DNA of 64,000 nt, from contig JAQOTA010000050.1 of the NCBI GenBank assembly GCA_029532415.1, positions 2,790,001 through 2,854,000 on the forward strand. Reading direction: 5' to 3'. The position numbers and the translations under genes were made by a program. The notes beneath the pieces are model-generated. The model was not told where the DNA came from, ran no database searches, and saw nothing but the letters and a program-made list of their open reading frames with translations. The stretch's first letter is position 1, and every line of letters starts with the position of its first letter. This document shows positions 42,748-53,523 of the stretch, piece by piece. The stretch comes from Marasmius tenuissimus. Taxonomy: Eukaryota > Basidiomycota > Agaricomycetes > Agaricales > Marasmiaceae.

Positions 42748-44986
42748 ATGTCGAAGACGGAGAATTCGACTACGGATAGCCGCGACAGCTCCTCTTCTTC
42801 GGCTGCTGTCAAAACGAATCGCGATGCAGTCAAACCGAAACGTCGTTTTGTCGGAACAAAATCAAAGGGTGCACCAAAAGCAGTCTCGAGCGGTACTCCT
42901 CTCATTCGAAACCAAATCCCACCGGAAATTCTTGAGAACTCCGACCTCAATGAAGCTATCAAAGCGGTAGGATTTTAGGGAACGACTGCGAAAGATTCTC
43001 CGCTGACCTTGTCGGTAGCTTCCACCAAACTATAACCTCGAAATTCACAAGACGATACATCATGTTCTCAAGAATGGTGCTACAAATGTTGCATTGCAAA
43101 TGCCTGAGGGACTGCAACTCTATGTTTGTGTGATTGCAGACATCGTAGAGAGGTGAGTAGCGAGCTCTGTAATACCAGGCCGTCTGCTAAGAGAGTCCAC
43201 CTCGATTTTCTCGATCAAGCTGACGATGCTGTTGCTAGATTCACACCCGCGATATGTACAATTCTTGGGGACGTAACCTATGGTGCTTGTTGCGTCGATG
43301 ACTACACGGCGACGGCTTTAGGATGTGATATGCTGGTTCATTATGGACATTCTTGCCTCGGTATGTGGGCCGTATATTTCGTTTGATTCCCACTCAACTC
43401 GTTTGTGCAGTGCCCACGACCGAAACCTCTATAAAAACTCTCTACGTTTTCGTAGAAATCACGATCGATTCCACCCATTTACACCGCACCATCAGGCGCA
43501 ATTTCCCTTGTGAACGAGAAGTAGGATGATCCATATCATTCATATCACACGGAGATTGACGAAGCCTTTGTACAGACCTTTTATGAAGAGCTCATCTCGT
43601 CTGAGGCAGAGGAACGGCAAAGTCAGATACCAACCGGAGCGCAGATTCCAACAGTAACCCCTCACTTGCGGATTGAAGGGCCAGCTCCCACTTCTACTCC
43701 CGATTCTGTCAATCCCGAGTCAGATCCCACTGCAGATAGTACCAGTACCCCCACTCGGCTTGCTCTCGTCTCTACTATCCAATTCGTAGCTGCCCTACAG
43801 CGACTCAAAGAGGACCTCAGTGCAACTCTACCTGAAACTTCCGCTGACGAGGCTTCGACGACCGGTGTACCTTTATGGAAAGGTGCTTACACTGCGACAA
43901 TACCTCGTTCGAAGCCACTCTCCCCCGGTGAAATCTTGGGGTGTACTGCACCACGCTTAGACGATGTGGATGCGCTCGTTTACTTGGGTGATGGTCGCTT
44001 CCATCTAGAGTCTATTATGATCGCCAATCCGAGTATACCTGCCTTCAGATACGATCCGTATTCAAAGAAATTAACGAGAGAGAGGCCAGTTTTTCCGATA
44101 TCTTGATTCCAGTAACTGTTTCCCATGCTGAGTATGGCTTTTTACTCTAGATACGACCACACCCTGATGCGACAGACTAGAGCAAGTGCTATAAAAAAGG
44201 CGAGGACAAGTTTAGAAAAGTCTCTGAAGGACACCTCAGCGTCCAACGAACTTGAAGGCGAGGAAAGGATGTGGGGCGTCATATTAGGAACATTGGGGAG
44301 GCAGGGAAGCTTCAGGCAGTTACAGGTGAGCCACGCATACCTGTCGAAACATTTCTGGGTATCTGATAGACATATCGTGTCAGGCCATAACACGCCAACT
44401 CTCACTGCCCGGATCTACTACTGGAGATACCTCCCAGTCTCAAGATGGACTCAGTACATGCTGTGGCTCGAAGAACCAAGATTGTTGTCGTTCGTCCCGC
44501 GATGATGCTTCAAAGACACCGTCCGGATGTTGTTCTACCCACGGTTCGACTTGCTGCCGGGACAAGGATTCAGATTCCACTGTACCGCCTACGTCCTCTC
44601 CCTCCCCACGTCAGATATCATCCATCCCCATCCTCCTCTCCGAACTATCACCCGCCAAACTATCACTTTTCCCTTCGACGGTCGAAGTGTTTGTCCAGAC
44701 AAGTTGTCCGAGATTGAGTATCGATTGGGGATATGCATTCGAGTTGCCCAACGGCGTACAACAGACTCCGGGGAGACCTTTACTCAGCCCGTACGAGGCT
44801 AATCTCGCCGTTTCTGCTTTCACGCGGTCCAGTAAGGAGGACTATTATGAGGGCGGAAATCCCGAGTGGATGCGCGAGGCCGAGAACGGTGAAGGAAAGG
44901 AGAGAGGGGTGTATCCGATGGATTTCTATGCAGCGGGAACGCCCTGGTCGGTGTCGAGGGCCAAGGCAGTTTTTGATGAGGTGTAA
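42748..44986 (+). CDS. DPH1: Diphthamide synthase subunit Dph1
   Basis: With Dph2, a non-canonical radical-SAM [4Fe-4S] enzyme making the first diphthamide intermediate on eEF2. Start ATG 42748 ([15 protein letters not shown]). Exons: [112 protein letters not shown], then [111 protein letters not shown], and [20 protein letters not shown]. The three cluster cysteines are GACC, LGCTAP and TSCPR. Oddities: a 1-nt frame break at 43521-43524, a GC-AG intron at 44085-44150, and a Cys-Cys-rich insert before the third cysteine. Ends at 44986. Confidence 0.92.
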
Positions 44987-45393
44987 TCCTAGCAATACTG
45001 TGGATGTCGGATTGAGCAAACATTTGGTCCGTTGGCTTGTTGCTGCAGGTATGGAACGTGATGGCAACAGCTCAGGTTATAGGTGACCCGCTACTACAAA
45101 GATGGCTACAAGACTGCATGGAATCAAACACTGCACAGTAAGAAAATGTAAGTATGTCTACAGACAGAATAATAATGTACGACATGAGGTACGATAAAAT
45201 TAAGAGGTAAACCTTATACTCTGGAGTCATGTGAGGAAGTCATATCGTGAATCAGCCTGAGCATATAAGATGTTCGACTATCAAGAAACCTGTAAAGCAG
45301 GGAATAAATATGCCAATGTGCAAAGCATATGGGGCTACAAGAAATGTAGAGATCATGGGTTGATCTCAGTGCAATGGGATGAGAGAAGAGCGT
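44987..45393. other. Convergent intergenic region
   Basis: About 400 bases between the ends of DPH1 and the PHD gene; A/T-rich 3' flanks, no gene seen. Confidence 0.4.
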
Positions 45394-48170
45394 TCAGAGC
45401 TCAGGCGACCGTTCGTGTTCTTGTTCCTGTGCTTGTCTTTCCTCTTCCCCAAGATCAGGAGGCTTCATGTCCGGTTTCTCAGGATCCCAGCCACCGTTCA
45501 CCGCTTCCGCCAACATAATACAGACCTCACCATCGTCAATTAATTCTTCATTCTCCACATCACGGTGAAACTGCTCAATCAAGGCCTCGTCCCCGAATGA
45601 CTCTTTGAACTCCCAAGTCGCATGACAGACGGCGTACCTGTCAAAGCGGTCGCAGTTAGATATGGTTAATAAGGATGGTAACTATCTCTGCTACATACCC
45701 CATCCAGCGAATGAGCCATTGATAAGTTGGGCAGTTATCGTTCAGGCTTGCGGTTTTGCGCCCGATCAGTTTGTCGACGAAGAATTCGTCCGGAGGACTA
45801 TCGGCGCAGTCGGGACGCGCACAACGCGGCGCACTCTGCGTACCAACCTGATCCACTGTTAAGATAGCGTGTAAGAATTAGGATCGAGTCGATTGAAAAG
45901 AAGAGATGAAGACGACATACATTGTCTGTGAATCGGTGCGAAAACAGACGCCGAAGAGACAAAGGAAGTGTGATCAGATTCCAGGCATATGTACAACGCG
46001 GTGGGCACTCACTTTCCGGCCTCACAAGCAGGGCATATGAATTCGTTCTGGTCGTTGAGAAGGACAATTTCATCAGAATTCATCCCTACACAGCCGTAAT
46101 GGAACCATTTTTGGCATCTAGGAGCCAAATGAGTTGACGACTTCGAAAGGAGATCGTAACGAACGACTGACCCATCACACTCGATCATATTCTACAATCG
46201 CAAGATCATAAGAGTGATTTCATGCACGGGGAATTCTGGCAACTCACTCTGCAATCAGAGTCAACCTTTTCGGGCCAGACAATCTTCTTACGTGGCTTGC
46301 CTGCGTCGGCACGTTTCCGCCTCTTCCTGGGTTGGTCGTTAGCAGCTGAGCTCCTTTTCTTTCTCTTTTTTGTACTCGAAGGCGCAGACGTGGAAGATTC
46401 CTTCGCTTTGCGGGCACTGCCGCGTCGAGTGGACGAGCCAGGCTCCTGTTTCACTTCCGGGTTGGGAGTCTCCGACCTGGATTCTGGGGCCTCCGATTCC
46501 TCAGAGCTTAACGTGCTGAGTTCTGACATCTCGTCATCGTCCAGCAGAAAATGACGATCTATGGGCAATTGGAGCTTTTGAGGCGTTCTTCCAGGACTCC
46601 CAATACTCATCAATGACGGCGTGGGAGCAGTAATCATCCTTTCGACCTCTTCGTCGTCATGGTCAACGGTGACTTGAGATTGTGTATCGAAGACAGAGCA
46701 GGGAGTTTGGACGGTAAGATGAGGTACGCGGCGGGGCGGGGACGGAGTACGGGAGGAAGGGACGTGATCGTCAGCTTCCGGTGTTTGAGTACGACTTGGA
46801 GGTACGGCATCGGTAGTGACAGTCGGTCTGGATAGTTGCTGAGGTGGTGCAGGAGTCGAAGCGTCATCAGGTTCAAAATTCAAGAAATCGTCATCAGGGC
46901 CGATGCGACTGGGCAGCGAAGGTGGTCCAGGATTAGGTGTAGCACGCGGAGAGTAGTTGGTGGGGGTCGCATACTGATCATTGGAAAGAGCACCAGTGTC
47001 GTTGGTGCCATGTGTCTCGTCGATGGGAGATGACGATGTCGAGCGGGCGCGGCTGGGTTCTTCGGGCACCAGACAGGGAGGGGGGGAAATGGAAAACGAG
47101 TAGCCTTTAGCTGCGGCTAGATGACTAGAGTTAGTGGGTGGTGAATATAGATAACTTAGGCTCACCATCCTTAGTCCAGTCAACGGGCGACAGGGTACAT
47201 AGTGTCCGGCCTGATGTATCAGTCTCCTCCAAAGCACAAGAGACCGATCGAGAAGACTCTGCATGCTGAGTGCTGGAAGACGGTGTTGATCTTGACCCTG
47301 GAGGGTCATCTTGTACCTGTAGCTCTGAAACCAGGGTGGATGGAGTTTAGCCAAATGCTTTTAATGGATTAAGCGAGCTCCACGGACCCTGCACCACCTC
47401 TGGCATTGGGCTCGTTCCTCTCTCTTGACGTAAAATTTCTGGAATGGGGTCGGTCGCTGCTTCGTGTCGCACAATCGAGTCTGAAAATGAATGAATGAGC
47501 ATTATCGACGAGTGAAAACTATGAAAGGCCTGGTACCAAGGTTCGCCTGGGGGTCCTGCGCTCTTTCGAGAAGGTCATCAATGGTGTAGCTGATAGAGTC
47601 CAGCTTGTCCATAATACTCATATTATTACCATAGCTATCTGGCGTTCTTTTCCCCCTGACGACTCGTTCCAGTTCCATAATACGGCTGGCGACCACCTGG
47701 GTGGCACGTTGCTGCATATCGTTGGATTTCGTGAGGAGCTGTCGGATTTCAGCGAGACTCGAACCGAGTTCTTGAACGTTTTTGGTGAGCATGTTAATTT
47801 GATCTTGCATAGAGCTCTCCATGGATTCGTGCCGGTTCTGGTGTCTTTCAAGAACGCCACTGATTGCGGCCATTATTGGTTGTGTTAACGCTTCAATGGT
47901 CACGGGTTGCGTCGCGCGAGGAGCTTCGTGTGCGTATGCTGAGATTGGCTGAGGTTGTCCATGATGGTACATTCTTGCTTGCGCAGAGTGACCTGGTGCT
48001 GAAAAGGAGTGAGGACCAGGTGGGGGGTACCCTAAGCCATGAGGTCGAGCAACTTGAGGATAACCGGGTGGAAGAGGCTGAACACGATTAGGGTCGTATG
48101 TTTGTGGCAGAGGAGGACCACGAACGAGTTGCTGAGGTCTTTGTGTATTTGGCGGGGGATTTGGCGGCAT
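45394..48170 (-). CDS. PHD-finger plus chromodomain chromatin protein
   Basis: Start is the ATG at 48170 (MPPNPPPNTQRPQQLVRGPP). A Pro/Gln/His-rich N-terminus is followed by a coiled coil (DQINMLTKNVQELGSSLAEI RQLLTKSNDMQQRATQ). Later exons give DSIVRHEAATDPIPEILRQE, SPVDWTKD, then about 300 Ser/Pro/Glu/Asp residues and a strongly basic stretch (KKRKKRSSAANDQPRKRRKR). The PHD finger follows, split by introns: VDSDC, NMIECDG|CQKWFHYGCVGMNSD, EFICPACEAG. Then comes RCARPDC, EFFVDKLIGRKTASL, CPTYQWLIRWMGY|AVCHATWEFKESFGDEA LIEQF, which is a chromodomain (variable-Trp-Met-Gly-Tyr, then ATWE). The acidic tail ends at 45394. Expected to read histone tails in the nucleus; target marks are not predictable. 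I know no characterised fungal protein of this exact order. Confidence 0.85.
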
Positions 48171-48683
48171 GGTCGACGTCGCGGTGTAACGCTTAAACGC
48201 GTCCACTCGACCAAACAACTGTCCCCAAATTCGGCAATGTCCAGACCATCAGTTGGTCTTTTTACATCAAAGATTGACTGCAGATCATTTTTCAACTCTA
48301 ATAAAAGTCTGTTTCATGCTCTGGCGCCTCGATATAAACGGCGCCAGCGACTATGCCACCCAACTTGGTTTCGATTTCACAATCGAATCTTGATTCATGA
48401 GCGCTAAGGATAACACACCGGATTTGACGCCGTGAGGTTGTTGACCACGGATATTGTCATTGGGAGACGAAAGCTCCCGCCACGGGCCTTATTTGAATTT
48501 CTCTCGAGCATGTATCCAGAACTAAGAACTACAATGAGTGAAGGTATCGTACAACATACTCCGAGAGTACTTAGTGTATATGTCGGTGATATTCCACACA
48601 CGAAATCAAGATGAAGAGAAGAACCTGTAAATTGACTCCATACCGTCGTTTCCTGATCCAAGACCTCTCCAGATGTTTGCACA
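48171..48683. promoter_or_regulatory. Promoter region of the PHD/chromodomain gene
   Basis: About 510 bases between the PHD gene start and the F-box gene stop, both minus. Short frames only. Confidence 0.35.
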
Positions 48684-50579
48684 TCAAGCAAGCCACAAAT
48701 CCACCTCTCTGTCCTTCTCTGCATCCCTATTATCCTCACTCGTCACCTCATCGTGCCTCTCCGACATCCTCCACGTACTCCACGCCCAACCCTGCTTCTG
48801 AACATCTGAACCATCGGTTTCCGCATTCTCATCAGGGAACTTTCTTCCTTCCGTAACTTTACCCCTTGTCCAGACGATACTCTGCTCAAAGCTAACCTCG
48901 TCCAGCGATTTGGTGTACTTTTTCCAACCAGCGAAGATGTCGGAGAGCAACTCGTCGCCTGCCACGGGAACCTTGGGCTTTGGCACCTTCGGCCGGTTTT
49001 GGCGGAAGGTGTCATCCTCTTGCCTGAACAAGTAGAATGTGGAAAGGTAGGGCAGTCTTTCCAGATGCACGCCTCCCATGGATATCCAGTCAACCTATGG
49101 AAGGGAGGAAGAAAAGGGGAGAAGTGAGTCTTCGGCATAGTCTCAACAATTCAACCTCACCTCTTCAACCAATCCTGATGAATACCCAATCTTTAGGGTC
49201 TTCAGGCGCTTGAAGCATTGGGCGATACACAACAACACTTCATGATGCCACTGCTTGCAGAAAAACGAGAGGTGTCGCAGATTGGGAGCATGAATACTGG
49301 AGAAGATGGTGGCCACGGTGTCGGCTGCGGGATTACGATACTCAATCTCCGCTACCACTTGGCGATCGCGGAGGTTGGGAAGATCGGCGAGTTCCTGCCG
49401 TGAAAGTGTGTCGGGAATGTGGGGTATGGAAACCGATTCTAATGCATCTGCACTGGGCGGTAAAATCGATGGTAGCAGTTCTACGGGGCCAGAATAAACC
49501 TTCAGCTTTGACAAGGCTACGTGCCCTATAGCATCTGTAGCCACGCGAGAAAGCTCGATTTCACTAGTAAGGTGTAGCTCCTCAAGATTTGTACAAGCCC
49601 GAAGGAACGCTCCCAAGCGATTGAAATCGCGACGTTCCTTGTCCCCTTGTTCTACCGTACGAATGCTGATCCGCAAGTGAAGGGTACGAAGGTGGGGTGA
49701 AGTAACTGACAGAAACGCGGTCTGCGCCGGTGTGACTTTTTCTATCAGGTTGCATGCAACCGCCGTGTTCCAGTCAATAAAAAGAATATCCAGGTTTCTA
49801 GCTGCGAGGAGAAGGTCTATAGTGTCCAACCGACCGGGAACGTGTGCGTGAATGAGGATGCTTCGCGTCCAGGAATGATCCCATATCCGCAAATCGGTCA
49901 GGTTTTGCATTCGAGTTGAAACTGTCGTCAGGTTTGAACCTACGCGTACATCTAGACTCTCCACTCTCGAGCCATGAAAGTAGAGCTGTCGGAGGCTCGT
50001 CAACGCGCCTAGTGCGTGGGCGAATTGAGATGAGACTTTGGTACTGATGAATACGAGTTTGGTAACGTTTGCCGCGAAGGAAGGGTGAAAGAAGTTAGTC
50101 CAGGCATTTGGATGATCAAAGTCGGCAGGTGAATTGATCTCGTCGCCTACACCAATGGTCCGCTTGTTACTATTGAACCAGTCCCGAAGATTCATCCCAA
50201 ACGGACCGTATCCTCCTCCAGTGCTAAGCACGACGGTCCTAACAGATCCTGCAAGCCGCTGTAAAGCGGGAGGATCCCGACTCGTGAATGAAAAGAGCCG
50301 CAGAGTGTTGAAGGATGCCAACGAGTGGTAGTGTATTATTCGGTAGAGGGCTTTGATTGCGAGGCCACTGAATCTTCTGCAAGCCAGCATGCAAGAGTAT
50401 AGGTCCGTTGGGTGCCCAATCTGATGAAAGACTGCCAGCCAGATCTCGTTCGGTAAACCGAGGAAGACTGCGCATGAACCTGGTCCGAGATTGGGTTCCA
50501 CTGCTGTGTGTAGGTTATTGGACGTATCTGGAGCATCCGGATATTCGTGAAGGGTATTCCTCGCATTATCGTTGGCCAT
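48684..50579 (-). CDS. F-box protein with Leu-rich repeats
   Basis: Start is the ATG at 50579 (MANDNARNTLHEYPDAPDTS); the frame is open further upstream but has no ATG. The F-box is VFLGLPNEIWLAVFHQIGHP TDLYSCMLACRRFSGLAIKA LYRIIHY, closer to a classical F-box than the one near 33 kb. About 380 residues of irregular Leu-rich repeats follow (VTKLVFISTKVSSQFAHALG ALTSLRQLYFHG; LRTLHLRISI; LEELHLTSEIEL). A 66-nt intron (GTGAGG...CATAG, near 49094-49159) joins SGLVEE to VDWISMGGVHLERLPYLSTF YLF and a charged C-terminus ending EVDLWLA. Likely SCF adaptor; the substrate is unknown. Confidence 0.83.
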
Positions 50580-50968
50580 TCGTGATGATGCGCCGATAGG
50601 GCTGTTTAGAATGTTCTCCAAGTTCGTCCTTTGTGTAGAAGTACAACACTTTCTCTTCAAACAAAGGCAGTGTGAGTGTTTGGGGTGACGATTGAGCGCT
50701 AATGAGCTCACCAATTATACCTTCGTCAGCCTGCAACCTACTCGATCGCACACAGGACGTCGTTAGCCAGAGAAGATGGTGGTTACAATTCAAAGTGACG
50801 CTGACGCTGACAATACCCGCTTTCATTTCGTGGGTGAACAGGAAGCGGCAGGCATTACAAGTGCCGGCAACGCTGCACAAGCGCCCGCAGCCGTGAGAAA
50901 ATGCCCAGGGGAGACTACCATGGCCTTGTCCTCCTGAACCCAAACCCACATCGTTCATTACGGTCTGT
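50580..50968. promoter_or_regulatory. Divergent promoter region
   Basis: 389 bases between the F-box gene and the novel plus-strand gene. A 131-codon minus frame spans it but lacks an ATG-supported domain and is taken as chance. Confidence 0.4.
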
Positions 50969-52913
50969 ATGGAACAGGATCGCGACGTAGTCCTCGAAGA
51001 GCCATTCGGCCCTTATCCAGCTAGTCTTGTCTTGTCAGATGCCGGCCTCAAAAACCAGAAAGCAATTGAGTTGAGGTCAGTGTGGTTGGTCAACGCTGAT
51101 GACGACCAGCCTACTGGGTAAGCACCCTCCCATCCCCGAAGGCTTCCAATTCATTCCTACGGTCCTTTGTTCTAAACACTACAAGTCTGGATATCACAGA
51201 ACAGAATATCTACAAAGACTCGGCGCCAGTCCACATATACGGTTTGATCACAATCCGGAAACCGGAATGGTTGACTGAGGCTGGGAAGCAAATTTTGACC
51301 CAAGATCTCAAAGATAGAGACGAAGAAGAATTCGGGTACGACCATCAGAGGCGTAGACTGGGGTTGAAATGGATTTTTACGGGGAAGGATAGGGAGTTGA
51401 ACGTGTACATTCAATGCGAGAAGAAGGAGCCAGCAGCCTTCCTCACAGGTGAGTCGCTTTTCCTCCAAGCTTTCTTTGCGAGACCCTGTAACGGGTGCTT
51501 TACCATAGCCGACCAATACAAAAGCAATCTTGTCCTGTACACTACAATCTGGGAAAAGTGCGTTCGCGTAGATGATCTATTTCCCTCATCCAACACATCT
51601 GACATTCTGCCTCTCAGCGCCCCTGGTACCCCTCGCTATGGACAGATACGCCGAACACCCTGCGTCATAACATCCCTCGACGTACAGACTTACGAAAGGA
51701 GCAGAAACTTCCTCGAACGATGGCGCCTACACGAATTCATCTCCCAAACGGTTAAATCATTAGGCAAAGACGTGCCTCCTATCGAACGAAGAAATGTCCA
51801 ATGGCTGATCAACGCAATGCGCAAACGATATAACCGCGATTCCCAGCATACACGAATCATTTTCCTGCCAGAAGACTCGGATATCGAGGAGCCGGAGACA
51901 GGAAAGACGAAAAAACCGAGGAAACCGTGTCATCTGTCGAGGTCAGAATGCGCGGATATCCTAGCGACACACGGGGAGTGGTTGATCTCGCAACAGATCG
52001 ACTCCGCCAGACCCACGAGAGCTCGGTGGTTCGTTGACCTTCAGAACCTATGGAAATTTTGCAAGGAGGCCAAAGAGAAAAAGAAACGAAAGAAAGCAAG
52101 AGCCAGAACTGGTGAGAGAAGTTGGGGACGGGAGTATGTCGCTCGCGGAGGGACGGAGACGGAGAATTTTGACAAAATAGATTTGGAGAGGTTTGGGCGG
52201 TCAAGGGAGCAGATCGAGACAATATTCAAAACTCCGGTGTGTCTATGCTCAGAATTGGTTCCTTTTTGACTGCTTGATGTGCTGAATACACTATTAGAAA
52301 CCAAACAAAAAACGCCGAATGACCGAGAATGTCCAGGATCCTGTCCAAAGCGGAGAAGATGATTATGACGACGAGTTGGACCAGTACCAAGCCCAGTATG
52401 ATTCTGACTTTGGGGCCTCGTCGTCTGAATATGAAACCGAACCTCCTGTTAACGAGGACCTATGGCGCAAAGTTCCCAGGTTCTGCCGCGAAAAACCAAA
52501 AATCACGGACTGGGTTTACGACTGCCCAGATCCAAGGTGTCCATGGCAGATTGATTTCAGGTGAATAAAACGTTTCATCTGAGTCATAGATTGTTTCCTT
52601 CCCTATCCCGCAGAAAAATCGAGAGATACGAGACAACAGGCAGGCGCAAGCCTCTATCACTGTTTAGCGAAGAGATTGAGGACGAAGCGTTTGCGCAAAT
52701 TTCGGCACACCATGTAGAACACATGCATGCGAATGGGGTTCATCTCAGGAAGGTCTCGGACTGGCCGTTGAAAGTGAGTCGTTTGGAACGATCCAATTTC
52801 CATCGAAGCTCATATCTGTCTACTTTATTTAGGCCGTGCTCGAACCCTATCCACCACCAGGGCAAGAGCACGATGGCTCCCCGAGAGTGAAGGAGGAGGA
52901 TGACTGGGACTAG
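50969..52913 (+). CDS. Unrecognised nuclear-type protein, possible atypical zinc-binding C-terminus
   Basis: Start is the ATG at 50969: MEQDRDVVLEEPFGPYPASL, then QKAIELRSVWLVNADDDQPT G, intron, LDITEQNIYKDSAPVHIYGL ITIRKPEWLTEAGKQI. A GTGAGT...CATAG intron near 51450-51511 probably removes an open but unlikely insert. Then comes YKSNLVLYTTIWEKCVRVDD LF, TSLDVQTYERSRNFLERWRL HEFI, RRNVQWLINAMRKRYNRDSQ. A basic stretch KEAKEKKKRKKARART and a KPNKKRR element after an intron look like nuclear signals. The C-terminus has an acidic run, VYDCPDPRCPW (Cys pair), then AHHVEHMHANGVH (His cluster), spaced like an irregular C2H2 unit, and ends VKEEDDWD. No known family comes to mind, but the splicing is clean and the protein, about 540 aa, looks real. 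Confidence 0.7.
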
Positions 52914-53523
52914 GGAATGCCTTGTTCAGTGCTGATTTTTGTATCGCCACATGCCTCCCACCAGTCCACTCAGCTCGTCAGGTGCAGACCGACGACAGGT
53001 CCGCCACGACTGTGGTGCTTTCTTGACTACTATTGACTACTATGTATGATAGACCATCTTCCAGATTTGCTACGAATGAAGCAGATGCTGTGGAAGCCCA
53101 GTCCTGCGAGCTACAGATAATTGTCCTGATTCACTTCTCGATTTCTCACTTGGCAATCCGGACGAAGGGTAATGTGCTTGCATGTCATTAGTATAGAGTA
53201 GAGTACGTGGCAGCATTTTGACGAGTCCTGTCGTGACACAGGTGCGTCACTTGAAGATTAATTGTAGGGAACGAGAACGAGAAATGTCAATGGTGATCCG
53301 ACGAAAGTGGACAAAGTCTGCTAGGTGAGAAGAACAACAACAGGTATGCATGACGACGCGCATAATCACATATTCAGCATTGGAATCCGCCCCGACGGTC
53401 GAAAGGGAAAAGTGAAAGGAAGAAGAAAGGCAGGAATAACATATTACAATTAATTACTTACTTCCATTAAAAACGAACAAAGCTTGTGTCCTTGCCACAT
53501 CTAGCCGTCTCCGGCCTCTCTAC
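52914..53523. other. Convergent intergenic region
   Basis: 610 bases between the ends of the novel gene and SCH9. A/G-rich in the right half, with no gene, repeat or RNA recognised. Confidence 0.4.

Noticed and set aside
43452..43524. 73-nt GT-AG intron to explain the DPH1 frame break
   Set aside because: It restores frame but deletes the conserved segment [19 protein letters not shown], so an indel is the better explanation.
50566..50958. 131-codon minus-strand frame as an upstream extension of the F-box gene
   Set aside because: In a different frame from the F-box exon and covers the divergent promoter; no domain.
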